Shown piece by piece: positions 21,379 through 31,703 of a stretch of 64,000 bases of DNA (the stretch's first letter is position 1; every line of letters begins with the position of its first letter). The notes beneath the pieces were generated by a model. It made no database searches, was not told the DNA's origin, and saw only the letters and a list, made by a program, of their open reading frames with translations. Source of the stretch: CAMQRS01 sp964370065 (GTDB lineage: Bacteria; Bacillota_I; Bacilli_A; Erysipelotrichales; Erysipelotrichaceae); contig CAYJGK010000006.1 of NCBI GenBank assembly GCA_964370065.1, positions 12,448-76,447 on the forward strand, read 5' to 3'. The translations under genes were made by a program, and so were the position numbers.

Positions 21379-21716
21379 AAATATCCTTTCATGACTAAAC
21401 AACCAATCACAATTGCAAATAGGCAAGCAATTAATACAAATCCGGCTGCTCCATCTTTTATTTTTTTAATATTTTCATCGAATTCTGGTTGTATATAATC
21501 ACACAACTGTTCTATTACTGTATTCACACATTCGCTTACAATAACTAATCCACACGCTCCTATAATAAGCGCACACTCCAGTGTTGTAAACCCAAACCAC
21601 ATACCGACTAAGATAACTATAACCATAAATCCTATTTGAATTTGTATGCTATGATCACATAAGAGTTGTATGCATCCTTTCAATGCATTCATAAATTTAT
21701 TTTTTAATAATTTCAT
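21372..21716 (-). CDS. dgkA: Small membrane kinase of the DagK family (undecaprenol/diacylglycerol kinase)
   Basis: Integral membrane kinase; Gram-positive members phosphorylate undecaprenol to recycle the cell-wall lipid carrier. The 114-residue chain has three hydrophobic segments and the family motif EcVNTVIE...KDGAAG. It overlaps ybeY by 20 nt and era by 7 nt, matching the conserved ybeY-dgkA-era order (cdd, found here in B. subtilis, is missing). Substrate choice is inferred from relatives. Confidence 0.92.
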   Translation of the reverse strand: MKLLKNKFMNALKGCIQLLCDHSIQIQIGFMVIVILVGMWFGFTTLECALIIGACGLVIVSECVNTVIEQLCDYIQPEFDENIKKIKDGAAGFVLIACLFAIVIGCLVMKGYLC

Positions 21717-22149
21717 CTAGTATCTCATTTTGCAAAGAAAACATAATTTTTTCATCTTTCTCTTCTATGTGGTCATACCCTAGTAAATGTAGTAAGCCAT
21801 GGGTAAATAAGAAAGTGAATTCTCTTTCTTCACTATGCCCATATTCATTTGCTTGTCGTTTCATCGTTTCTATACTTATAAAAACATCTCCTAGTTCAAC
21901 TTCCTCTTGTTCATGAACAAATTGTTCTCCTTCTAATGAAGCAAAAGAGATCACATCAGTAGGTGAATCAATTTGCCGATATTGTTTATTTATTTCATGA
22001 ATCTGTACATCATCTACTAAAATTAAAGAAAGTACATAATTCTGTGTTAAATCTAATTTTTGTTTCACTGTTTGTACAACTTGATTAAAGCGTATGTTTT
22101 GTGATTCACTTATTTCATAATCTATTTGATTAATTTGATTAATTACCAT
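21697..22149 (-). CDS. ybeY: Endoribonuclease YbeY
   Basis: Metal-dependent RNase for 16S rRNA 3' processing and ribosome quality control. The 150-residue protein carries the zinc-binding HGLLHLLGYDH motif (His at +0, +4, +10) near residue 115 and the upstream ISFASLEGE segment. The ATG has AAGGAG seven bases upstream and overlaps the preceding small gene by 7 nt. Confidence 0.95.
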   Translation of the reverse strand: MVINQINQIDYEISESQNIRFNQVVQTVKQKLDLTQNYVLSLILVDDVQIHEINKQYRQIDSPTDVISFASLEGEQFVHEQEEVELGDVFISIETMKRQANEYGHSEEREFTFLFTHGLLHLLGYDHIEEKDEKIMFSLQNEILDEIIKK

Positions 22150-22526
22150 AAATTCTCCTTATTTCTTTTCTCATTATAACATATTATACAGATCCTAGAA
22201 TAAAAAACATACAATCTTATTTTACTGATCGTAAATGTTTTACGTCTTTCCTCCCACAAAGTGACTTTCCATTTTGTCTGCTTTAAAACTAAAACGAAAT
22301 GTCCGCCACGTTTTGGGCGAAGTAAAATCATGCATGGTAGTTGTGTCGGAATAAAAAAATGGTAACCCATCTCAAAATGCAGATTACATTTTTGTAAACA
22401 CTGCATTAAATCATAAAGGCTAATCCCTTTATGATTTAAATGAGTTTGCATACATTTACAAATATCTTCACTATCAAATTGATAGTATTCACTAAGCTTT
22501 TGGATGCAAAAAAGTGCGCATTTCAT
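22143..22526 (-). CDS. Small protein resembling a stand-alone peptidase C39 domain
   Basis: Not assigned to a known gene. The 127-residue sequence starts KCALFCIQKLSEYY, which matches the catalytic-Cys helix of C39 bacteriocin-processing peptidases (usually DCGLACLxMxxxYY). It later has GGHFVLVLK, matching the catalytic-His strand. The third catalytic position, normally Asp in a DPxxG turn, seems to be Glu (WEERRKTF). The oxyanion Gln expected about six residues before the Cys cannot exist because an in-frame TAG lies five codons upstream. No transporter domains are attached. AGGTGA precedes the ATG, supporting real translation. It lies between obgE and ybeY and overlaps ybeY by 7 nt. It may be a cytosolic C39-fold protein, possibly inactive; the function is unknown. 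Confidence 0.65.
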   Translation of the reverse strand: MKCALFCIQKLSEYYQFDSEDICKCMQTHLNHKGISLYDLMQCLQKCNLHFEMGYHFFIPTQLPCMILLRPKRGGHFVLVLKQTKWKVTLWEERRKTFTISKIRLYVFYSRICIICYNEKRNKENLW

Positions 22527-22557
22527 AGTATCACCTAACTATATTTATGCGCACTTT
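22508..22557 (-). promoter_or_regulatory. Terminator-like hairpin enclosing the start site of the C39-like gene
   Basis: AAAGTGCGCAT (minus strand, 22557-22547) pairs perfectly with ATGCGCACTTT (22521-22511), followed by a short T run. The 25-nt loop contains both the ribosome site AGGTGA (22531-22536) and the ATG (22524-22526). It may act as the obgE terminator and as a translational control for the next gene. Confidence 0.75.
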
Positions 22558-22570
22558 CATTTTTTTCCTA

Positions 22571-23917
<1,347 letters not shown>

Positions 23918-24202
23918 CTAAGCTTGTGGATATACTGAAGCTTTTTTCTTGTTTTTACCCATACGTTCGTATTTAACTACACCACTTACTGTTGCAAATA
24001 ATGTGTCATCACCACCACGTCCAACATTTGTACCTGGGTGAATTTTCGTACCACGTTGACGATAAATGATAGAACCTGCATGACAGAATTGTCCATCTGC
24101 TAATTTAGCACCTAATCTCTTTGAATGAGAATCACGACCATTTTTCGTAGATCCTACTCCTTTTTTAGATGCAAATAATTGATTATCTAAAATATATTTC
24201 AT
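23918..24202 (-). CDS. rpmA: Ribosomal protein bL27 with cleavable N-terminal extension
   Basis: Large-subunit protein whose N-terminus reaches the peptidyl-transferase centre. The 94-residue chain starts [10 protein letters not shown] before [15 protein letters not shown], so it has the Bacillota-type leader that must be cut at F-A by Prp to give a functional ribosome. The Prp gene lies directly upstream (3-nt gap), consistent with this processing. Confidence 0.96.
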   Translation of the reverse strand: MKYILDNQLFASKKGVGSTKNGRDSHSKRLGAKLADGQFCHAGSIIYRQRGTKIHPGTNVGRGGDDTLFATVSGVVKYERMGKNKKKASVYPQA

Positions 24203-24205
24203 GGT

Positions 24206-24520
24206 TTACACCTCTACTTTCATTAATTTTATATATTTGTTATTTGTGAAAGCTACGGTTTCTAATTGAATGACCAAGGTCCTCAATATACACTGCAACA
24301 ACTCACTATTTTGTATGACTTTGATTTCCACACATCCGGAATCCATCGTGATTTCACAACTATCCTGACATATCTCATCGATTGCGTTCAATACCCCAAC
24401 ACTAATTGCACTGATTTGAGCACACACTAGATCTAATCCTGATGTGACTGAATCGGCATGTCCATTAATCCCAATGTGATGAATTGACTCTTTATGCTTT
24501 GATATGAATACCTTGACCAT
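24206..24520 (-). CDS. prp: Ribosomal-processing cysteine protease Prp
   Basis: Removes the N-terminal leader of bL27. The 104-residue protein shows the catalytic pair in GHADS (His) and DLVCAQIS (Cys), the hallmark of the YsxB/Prp family first characterised in Staphylococcus aureus. It sits between rplU and rpmA with 3-nt spacers on both sides, the conserved arrangement. Confidence 0.94.
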   Translation of the reverse strand: MVKVFISKHKESIHHIGINGHADSVTSGLDLVCAQISAISVGVLNAIDEICQDSCEITMDSGCVEIKVIQNSELLQCILRTLVIQLETVAFTNNKYIKLMKVEV

Positions 24521-24523
24521 AAA

Positions 24524-24835
24524 TTAAGCCTCAATAGAGTTGATTGTTAATTTAGTATATGGTTGACGGTGACCTTGTTTACGGTGAGTACTTCCTTTTT
24601 TAGCTTTGTACTTGTAAATTGTAATTTTTTTAGATTTTCCTTGTTTTTCAACTGTTGCGCTAACTTTCGCTCCAGCAACGTAAGGTGCACCTACTTTAGT
24701 AGTGCTATCTGATACTAATACAACTTTGTCAAATACTACAACTTCACCAGCTTCAACATCTAGCTTTTCTACGAAAATACTAGTTCCTTCTTCAACACGG
24801 ATTTGTTTTCCACCTGTTTCAATAATTGCGTACAT
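24524..24835 (-). CDS. rplU: Ribosomal protein bL21
   Basis: Binds 23S rRNA in the large subunit. The 103-residue protein starts [17 protein letters not shown] and has the C-terminal [18 protein letters not shown] signature. AGGAGG lies upstream of the start. It is the first gene of rplU-prp-rpmA behind a structured leader and a good promoter. Confidence 0.97.
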   Translation of the reverse strand: MYAIIETGGKQIRVEEGTSIFVEKLDVEAGEVVVFDKVVLVSDSTTKVGAPYVAGAKVSATVEKQGKSKKITIYKYKAKKGSTHRKQGHRQPYTKLTINSIEA

Positions 24836-24944
24836 AGTATACCTCCTTTTCTATTTTTTAGTTTAAGACTCGCCACATAAGGTGAACATTTGTTTCTTAA
24901 ATACCTTATTATGAGCGGTTGTAAGTCAGTAAAGGACATACAAC
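24836..24944 (-). ncRNA. L21 leader RNA (autoregulatory 5' leader of rplU)
   Basis: The leader folds into two recognisable stems: TTGTATGTC / GACTTACAA (one mismatch) and ATAAGGT / ACCTTAT. The 3' side has TGGCGAGTCTT, which resembles the conserved end of Bacillota L21 leaders. Known examples bind L21 to repress the operon. Family membership is judged from sequence and position only. Confidence 0.65.
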
Positions 24945-24950
24945 ATAGTT

Positions 24951-24979
24951 ATATTACAGTAAAATCATTACTAAGTCAA
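24951..24979 (-). promoter_or_regulatory. SigA promoter of rplU-prp-rpmA
   Basis: TTGACT (24974-24979), a 17-nt spacer and TAATAT (24951-24956) on the minus strand. Confidence 0.8.
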
Positions 24980-25005
24980 CGTTTTTATTAAATGTTTACT
25001 CTGCA

Positions 25006-28000
25006 TTACTCCATTGTAATAATTTCAATTTGCCTTGCTAAACAAGAAGTTACTTTATCTATTTTCCCTTGCACTACTATATAGTTTCCTCTTTTTAAAC
25101 GAGCCTGTAATGTACGATATAAATTTGGCATAACGACTACATCAAATTTAGAGGTATCATCACTGACATTTAAAAATGCCATCCATTCATTTGTTTTTGT
25201 TTTATGTTCTTTGATACGATCCACAATACAAACAAACCGAGCATTCATATTTCCCGTTTTTAATTCGATCAAACTTTGTGCATGCCCCATATTCTGACGA
25301 ACACTTTGAATCGGATGTGCACGCAAATAAAATCCTAATACATTTTTTTCATTCTCACAAACCTGCATTAAACGTTCTTTCATGATAGTCATAGCTGGAC
25401 AACTTACTAAGTCTAAATTAATGCTAGTTTGTCCATTTTGTTCAATACTCACTAACGAAGCATAGCGCAATGCATCATCTAAAGATACTTTCATAGATAA
25501 TCGATTGAATCCAAAATCATCCAACGCTCCTGCATCCACTAAACTTTCAATAATTTTACGTGAAATGCGATGTAATGAAATACGAGCAATAAAATCAAAG
25601 TAATTTTTATATGCCCCATTTTTATTTCTTTCATCAATGATGATTTGACAAGCAGCTATCCCTACATTTTTAATGTTTAACAAAGGAAAACGAATGCTTC
25701 TTTCTTCGATTCGATACGAGGTATGGCTGGTATTAACGCTAGGGTGCAATACCACAATCCCTCTTTTTTTAGCTTCAAAAATATATTCACTTGTTTTATA
25801 CTCACTTCCAATTACACTATTTAATAAACTAGAGAAAAAATATAATGGATAATTAGCTTTTAAATAAGCTAATTGAAAAGCAATCATTCCATAAGCCACT
25901 GAATGAGAGCGATTAAATCCATAATTAGCAAACTTTTCAATTAATTCATATACTTCAATCGCTAATGCTTTTTTATATCCTTTTTCTACTGCACCTGTAA
26001 TAAAATCTTGGCGTAAAGCTACTATTTCTTTTTCAATTTTTTTTGACATTGCTTTTCTTAAAATATCTGCTTTCGCTAATGAAAATCCAGCCATCACTTG
26101 TGACACTTGCATAATTTGTTCTTGATAAATCATGATTCCATAAGTGGGTTCTAAAATCGGTTTTAAATCTTCATGCAAGTATTGAATTTTAGAAATGGAT
26201 TGTCTGTTTTCTAAATACAATGGTATATTTTCCATTGGCCCAGGTCTAAATAAAGCAATCGCTGCAACCACTTCTTCAAAATTTCTAACTTGTAGTTTAC
26301 GTAACAAATTTTTCATTCCTTCGCTCTCTAATTGGAAGACTCCCATTGTATCTACTTCACGTAACAATGCTAATGTTTTTTTATCTTGCAAGTCAATATT
26401 TTGTATGACGATAGGGTGCGGAATACTTTTAGTTACTTGATCAATAATTGTTAAGTTTCTAAGACCTAAGAAATCAATTTTAATCAATCCCAATTGTTCC
26501 AAGTATTCCATCGTATATTGGGTAGAATACAAATCACTCTCCACTTCGATTAATGGACACACTTCATCTATATTAACATTAGATAACACAATACCTGCTG
26601 CATGTGTACTGATATGGCGTTCTAAACCTTCTAATTGAATAGCCAATGCATAAAGTTGTTGAAACTTCTTAGACGCTTCTACTACACTTTTAAAGCGCGA
26701 AAAATTAGCATATGTAGCAGTTAACGTCACTTTAGGCATGTTGGGCACTAGTTTTGTAAGTAAATCAATCTCCCGATTTGAAATTCCTAAAACCCTTCCT
26801 ACATCACGTAGTACTTGTTTGGCACCTAGTGTTCCAAAAGTAGCGATGTGCGCAACATGTTTTTTTCCATATTTATTTGTTACATAACGAATAACTTCAT
26901 CTCTTCTATTATCAGGGAAATCAATGTCGATATCCGGCATACTAATACGCTCTGGATTTAAAAAACGTTCAAATAGTAAATGGTAAGCAATTGGATCCAC
27001 TTGTGTAATGCCTAAACAATAAGAAACAAGTGAACCAGCAACACTACCACGTCCTGGCCCCACATAAATCCCTTCACTTTTAGCATAACGAATAAAATCA
27101 TAAACGATTAAAAAGTAATCCGCAAATCCCATCGACATTATGACATCTAATTCAAATGCTAAGCGTTTTGTATATTGTTCATTGACCTGATTATGCATAC
27201 GCTTCATCAAGCCTTGTTTACATAAATTACGCAAATACGTATNNNNNNNNNNNNNNNNNNNNNNNNNNNNNNNNNNNNNNNNNNNNNNNNNNNNNNNNNN
27301 NNNNNNNNNNNNNNNNNNNNNNNNNNNNNNNNNNNNNNNNNNTGATTATGCATACGCTTCATCAAGCCTTGTTTACATAAATTACGCAAATACGTATTTG
27401 AATCCACACCATATTTGTTTTTAAACATAGGTAAACTTGCCTTTTTAAAGTCTAAATTCACTTCACATAAATCAGCGATTTCTTGTGTATGCAACAAATC
27501 TTGTGGCTCATATAACTCTTTCATTTCAGCTTCGCTTCTAAAATAACGTTTACTGCTATAGTCCAACGTTTTATCATCTAATGTCTTTTGTTGGGCAATT
27601 GCACATAATGTTTGATATGCCAACTCATCTTCCTGTGTCTTGCAATAAATACGACTCAATGCAAATGTTTGAATACTTAATGCATCACAAATTCGTTTTA
27701 AAAAGGCATTGCGCTTATATACAAAGCCTGAATCATTCATTGCAATAGCAACGTAAAAATAAGCGAAATCATTTTTAATTTGATTAAATAATAATTCTAT
27801 CGCTTGAAATTCTTCTCTACATAAATAACCAAATAACTCATCATGCGTCCCTGCCGTTGTTAGAATAATATCATCTTTAAATTGTCGCAACATGTCATAA
27901 TCTAATATATCTAGAGTCGTATTCAATAAACTTGATAATTGTAATAAACGTTTAAAACCATTATTATTTTTCGCATATAAGATAAAATCGAAATTTAATT

Positions 28001-28211
28001 CCTTTATTTTACAAGTACACTGCATTCCAAAAATTGGCTTGATTCCCTCTTTTTTACAAGCTTCATAAAAAGCCATACTTCCATGCATTACTCGCTCGTC
28101 TACTAAGGCAATACAATTCATTTCATGTTGTTTTGTATAGTCTACAATATCTTTAATTTTTAATGTACTCGATAATAACGTATATGAACTACGCACATGT
28201 AAATGAACCAT
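25006..28211 (-). CDS. dnaE: DNA polymerase III alpha subunit DnaE (interrupted by an assembly gap)
   Basis: Error-prone-type replicative polymerase that extends RNA primers in Bacillota that also use PolC. With the 100-N gap and one 55-nt flank removed, the frame is continuous and gives about 1,016 residues. The N-terminal PHP domain begins HLHVRSSYTLLSS, the catalytic palm has PDIDIDF (active-site Asp residues), and an OB fold lies near the C-terminus. No proofreading domain is inserted, so it is DnaE and not PolC. ATG 28211 is preceded by AGGAGGGG; the frame extends 12 codons further without a ribosome site. Confidence 0.95.
27188..27397. other. Assembly gap (100 N) with 55-nt duplicated flanks inside dnaE
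   Basis: N run at 27243-27342. Bases 27188-27242 are identical to 27343-27397. Collapsing the duplicate restores an uninterrupted DnaE frame across the junction, which shows that no sequence is missing and the duplication is artificial. Confidence 0.93.
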
Positions 28212-28235
28212 AAAACCCCTCCTATCATAACTATA

Positions 28236-28244
28236 AGTATAGCA
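28236..28244 (-). promoter_or_regulatory. Extended -10 promoter of dnaE
   Basis: TGCTATACT on the minus strand, 24 nt before the dnaE start and directly after the nrnA terminator; no strong -35 box. Confidence 0.5.
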
Positions 28245-28253
28245 CAAAAAAGT

Positions 28254-28287
28254 AAAAAAATAGTATCAAACTATGTTTGATACTATC
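28254..28287 (-). terminator. Terminator of ackA-nrnA
   Basis: Stem ATAGTATCAAAC / GTTTGATACTAT with a 3-nt loop followed by T7 on the minus strand, a few bases after the nrnA stop. Confidence 0.92.
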
Positions 28288-28289
28288 GC

Positions 28290-29219
28290 TTATCTCGATA
28301 ATGTATTCAGTGTTTCCACTAATGTATCAATGTCTTGTAGTGTTAATTTTTTAACACCACAAGCTTGTTTATGACCACCACCATTAAATTGGTTTGCCAC
28401 CTCATCAATTGCGTATCTTTTAGAACGCAAAGAACCATTAAATAAACCATCTTCATCTGCTTCATCTTGTGTGAATAAACACCACATTTCCATTTCATTA
28501 ATGTTTGCCATACAAAACACTTTTTCTTTTGCTTCATTATATGATAAACCATATTTTTGATAAGATTCTTTATTCATGACTGCATAAATAACTTTATCCT
28601 CTACTATGGCACTGCTGCGTATATCACTTACATAACGGAAATCATTTAAACGCAAATTAGTTCTTTCTTGTAAAATTTGATTTACATCTAGACCACATCC
28701 TACTAAATAACTAGCGACAGCAAGTGTGTGTGCAGTTGTATTTGAAGTCGTAAAATTTGCTGAATCAGCCAATAACCCAAAGTATAAATACTTTGCGCTT
28801 TCCTTTGAAATACTTGCTTGCGTAGCACGTATTAAATCCACTAATACTTCACATGTAGCACTGGCATTCACATTCACAAATCTTGCATGTCCAAAATCTT
28901 CTATTTCTACATGATGATCAATTTTCACAATATATTTAGCTTGTGCATAACGTGCATCATCTATGCGTTCTACATTGGCTGTATCTAATACGATAGCTAA
29001 TGAATCTTGAATCACATGGTCTTCCACTTCATCAATATTAGGAAATAAGTATGCTGCACTTCCCAAACTTTGTCCTAAACAATATACTTTTTTGTTTGGA
29101 TAATGATCCATGATAAATTGTTTTAAACCGAATTGTGAACCTAAGGCATCCATATCTGCAATTTGGTGTCTAAATAAACAAATTGTGTCATACTGTTCAA
29201 TGATTTCTAATACATTCAT
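28290..29219 (-). CDS. nrnA: Bifunctional oligoribonuclease / pAp phosphatase NrnA (DHH family)
   Basis: Degrades nanoRNA and dephosphorylates 3'-phosphoadenosine-5'-phosphate. The 309-residue protein has the DHH-family motifs: RHQIADMDALGS (first metal motif), VLDTAN, KIDHH, and the C-terminal DHHA1 signature GGGHKQACG. It starts 1 nt after the ackA stop and lies next to dnaE, as in B. subtilis. Confidence 0.93.
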   Translation of the reverse strand: MNVLEIIEQYDTICLFRHQIADMDALGSQFGLKQFIMDHYPNKKVYCLGQSLGSAAYLFPNIDEVEDHVIQDSLAIVLDTANVERIDDARYAQAKYIVKIDHHVEIEDFGHARFVNVNASATCEVLVDLIRATQASISKESAKYLYFGLLADSANFTTSNTTAHTLAVASYLVGCGLDVNQILQERTNLRLNDFRYVSDIRSSAIVEDKVIYAVMNKESYQKYGLSYNEAKEKVFCMANINEMEMWCLFTQDEADEDGLFNGSLRSKRYAIDEVANQFNGGGHKQACGVKKLTLQDIDTLVETLNTLSR

Positions 29220-29220
29220 T

Positions 29221-30417
29221 TTATTTTCCTAAAATAGCATAGCAATCTCTAGCGATAACTACTTCTTCATTTGTTGGAATTAAGAATACTTTTGTTTTTG
29301 ATTCAGGTCCTGATAATAAAGTTTCTTCCCCACGTAATCCTGTATTGGTTTCAACCAAGAAATCAATTCCTAAAGTTGCTTTTAATTTTTGACATACTCT
29401 TTCTCTTAAAATATCGTCATTTTCACCTAATCCAGCTGTGAATACAATGGCATCTAATCCTTCTAATTGTACATAGTAACTACCAATGAATTGTACAACT
29501 TTATTAATGAATAAATCATATGCTAATTCGGCACGTACATTCCCTGCATCAATTGCTTCTAAGATGTCTCTACCATCACTTGAAACACCACTTACCCCTA
29601 ATAATCCTGATTTTTTATTTAAGATTGTATCCATTTCATCTGGTGTACAGTCTAATGCTTTAATCATGAATGGCACAATTGCTGGATCAATATCTCCACA
29701 ACGTGTTCCCATCATGATACCACCTAATGGCGTGAATCCCATTGATGTATTAACACATTTCCCACCATCTACAGCAGAAATACTACACCCTCCACCTAGG
29801 TGACATGTAATAATTTTTGTATCCTTAACATCTTTTTCTAATAATTCAGCACATCTTTCCGATACAAATTGGTGCGATGTTCCGTGTGCTCCATATCTTC
29901 TTACTTTGTTTTCCGTATACCATTCATATGGTACTGGATAAATGAAGTATTCTGATTCCATCGTTTGATGGAATGCTGTATCAAAAGTAAAAGAGTGGAA
30001 ACAATTAGGCAACGCTGCTTTAAATGCACGATACCCTACTAATGCGCCTGGGTTGTGTAATGGTGCCAATGCACATAATTCTTCTACTTTCGCTTCTACA
30101 TCAGCATCAACTGCTACGGAACTTGAGAAATATTCACCTCCGTGAACAATTCTATGTCCAGCCCCTTTAATTTCATCTAAACTTTCAACAACTCCAAACT
30201 TAATTAATGCATCCAATAATAAATTTACTGCTGTTGAATGATCTAATACAGGAAGAATTTCTTTATTTTTTTCCCCGTTTACCTTGATTGTGAAGATTGC
30301 ATCTTCAAATCCAATACGTTCTACAATCCCACTTGTAAGAACTTCTTTTTCCGGCATTTTGTATAACTGGAACTTTAAAGAACTACTACCTGCATTTACT
30401 GAAATAATTTTTGTCAT
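29221..30417 (-). CDS. ackA: Acetate kinase
   Basis: Makes ATP and acetate from acetyl phosphate in fermentation. The 398-residue protein has VNAGSSSLKF at the N-terminus, HLGGGCS and MGTRCGDIDP in the middle, and FTAGLGEND in the second ASKHA domain. No phosphotransacetylase gene lies beside it. It is 13 nt after ylxM and 1 nt before nrnA, so it may be read from the smc-ftsY-ylxM transcript; no separate promoter is obvious. Confidence 0.97.
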   Translation of the reverse strand: MTKIISVNAGSSSLKFQLYKMPEKEVLTSGIVERIGFEDAIFTIKVNGEKNKEILPVLDHSTAVNLLLDALIKFGVVESLDEIKGAGHRIVHGGEYFSSSVAVDADVEAKVEELCALAPLHNPGALVGYRAFKAALPNCFHSFTFDTAFHQTMESEYFIYPVPYEWYTENKVRRYGAHGTSHQFVSERCAELLEKDVKDTKIITCHLGGGCSISAVDGGKCVNTSMGFTPLGGIMMGTRCGDIDPAIVPFMIKALDCTPDEMDTILNKKSGLLGVSGVSSDGRDILEAIDAGNVRAELAYDLFINKVVQFIGSYYVQLEGLDAIVFTAGLGENDDILRERVCQKLKATLGIDFLVETNTGLRGEETLLSGPESKTKVFLIPTNEEVVIARDCYAILGK

Positions 30418-30430
30418 GTGTTTCTCCTCT

Positions 30431-30745
30431 TTACTCTATTTCTCTTAATTTTTCTACGTTTTGGTTTACTTTCTCTACCTCGAGTGCACTTAACCTACTA
30501 TATATTTTACAACGTTTATTAAATTTTTCAACTAATTCCAACTTAAGTTCGTAATCTTTTAAATTTTTGACTACTCTTTTGCTTGTGTCTTGAACAGCAC
30601 TTCTAGAAATTTCCAATATTTCACTAATTTCTGATAAAGAATAGTTCTCCCGATAATACAAATTCATCACTGATTTTTGTTTATCTGTTAGCAATACATC
30701 ATAAAAATCTAATAACTGGTTAATATATTCAAATTCATCATTCAT
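30431..30745 (-). CDS. ylxM: YlxM/p13-like helix-turn-helix protein
   Basis: In streptococci and relatives this small protein stimulates the signal-recognition-particle GTPases. The 104-residue protein has a sigma-4-like HTH (TDKQKSVMNLYYRENYSLSEIS, then ISRSAVQD) followed by a coiled C-terminal part. ATG 30745 has AAGGA upstream and overlaps ftsY by 8 nt. Coupling to ftsY fits the SRP role; ffh, its usual neighbour, is 18 kb away here. Confidence 0.88.
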   Translation of the reverse strand: MNDEFEYINQLLDFYDVLLTDKQKSVMNLYYRENYSLSEISEILEISRSAVQDTSKRVVKNLKDYELKLELVEKFNKRCKIYSRLSALEVEKVNQNVEKLREIE

Positions 30746-31703
30746 CTTGTAATCCTTCACACAAACTGTATAAATAACTTTCTGGATCAAAAACTTTTAA
30801 ATCATCCACTTTTTCTCCTAATCCAATATATTTCACAGGGATTTTCAATAAATCATTAATCGCAATTACGATTCCCCCTTTTGCTGTCCCATCTAATTTA
30901 GTTAAGATGATACCATTTACATTAGTGGACTCCATAAATAACTCTGCTTGTGAAATTCCATTTTGTCCAGTTGTAGCATCTAATACTAAATACACTTGAT
31001 TTGGTTGACCGCTAATTTCTTTATCAATAACTCGGTGCATCTTACTTAACTCTTGCATTAAATTTACCTTATTTTGTAGTCGTCCAGCAGTATCTGCAAT
31101 TAGAATATCAATATTATGTTCTTTTGCATAACGACATCCATCTACCAATGCCGCACTTGGGTCGCCATTTTCTTTTCCCATAATACAGTGAATAGATAAA
31201 CGATCTGCCCAACGTTTTAACTGTTCAATCGCCCCAGCTCTAAAGGTATCTGCTGCTACCACTGCTACACTTTTTTGTTCATTTAGGAAGTGATTGGCTA
31301 ATTTAGCAGTAGAGGTTGTTTTTCCACTTCCGTTGATACCAACCATTAAAATAACAGTAGGTCCATTGGGGTTACATTCCATATCTGCTGTAGTATTCAC
31401 ATATAAATCTAGCATTACTTCTACTAGGCATTCATTGATTTGACTCATTGTTTTTAGTTTTTGATCCATCGCTCTATTTTCGACTTCATTGACTATCTTT
31501 TGTGCTGTTTTAATTCCTAAATCAGCTTCTAACAAAACAATCATCAATTCCTCTAAAAAAGATTCGTTTACCCCTGTAAAGTTAAGTGATAAACGTCTAA
31601 TTTTTTCCGAAAAACTTGTTCTTGTCTTCGTTAAACCTGTTAAATATACATCATTGTCTTTTTTTGATGCAAAGGTTTGTTTTAATTTTGAAAAAATACC
31701 CAT
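30738..31703 (-). CDS. ftsY: SRP receptor GTPase FtsY
   Basis: Receives Ffh-ribosome complexes at the membrane for co-translational insertion. The 321-residue protein consists of a short basic N-terminal helix (KLKQTFASKK) and the NG domain: GINGSGKTT (about residue 119), DTAGR and TKLDGTAKGG. The long acidic A domain of E. coli FtsY is absent, as is normal in Bacillota. It shares one base with the smc stop (TAATG) and overlaps ylxM. Confidence 0.96.
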   Translation of the reverse strand: MGIFSKLKQTFASKKDNDVYLTGLTKTRTSFSEKIRRLSLNFTGVNESFLEELMIVLLEADLGIKTAQKIVNEVENRAMDQKLKTMSQINECLVEVMLDLYVNTTADMECNPNGPTVILMVGINGSGKTTSTAKLANHFLNEQKSVAVVAADTFRAGAIEQLKRWADRLSIHCIMGKENGDPSAALVDGCRYAKEHNIDILIADTAGRLQNKVNLMQELSKMHRVIDKEISGQPNQVYLVLDATTGQNGISQAELFMESTNVNGIILTKLDGTAKGGIVIAINDLLKIPVKYIGLGEKVDDLKVFDPESYLYSLCEGLQDE

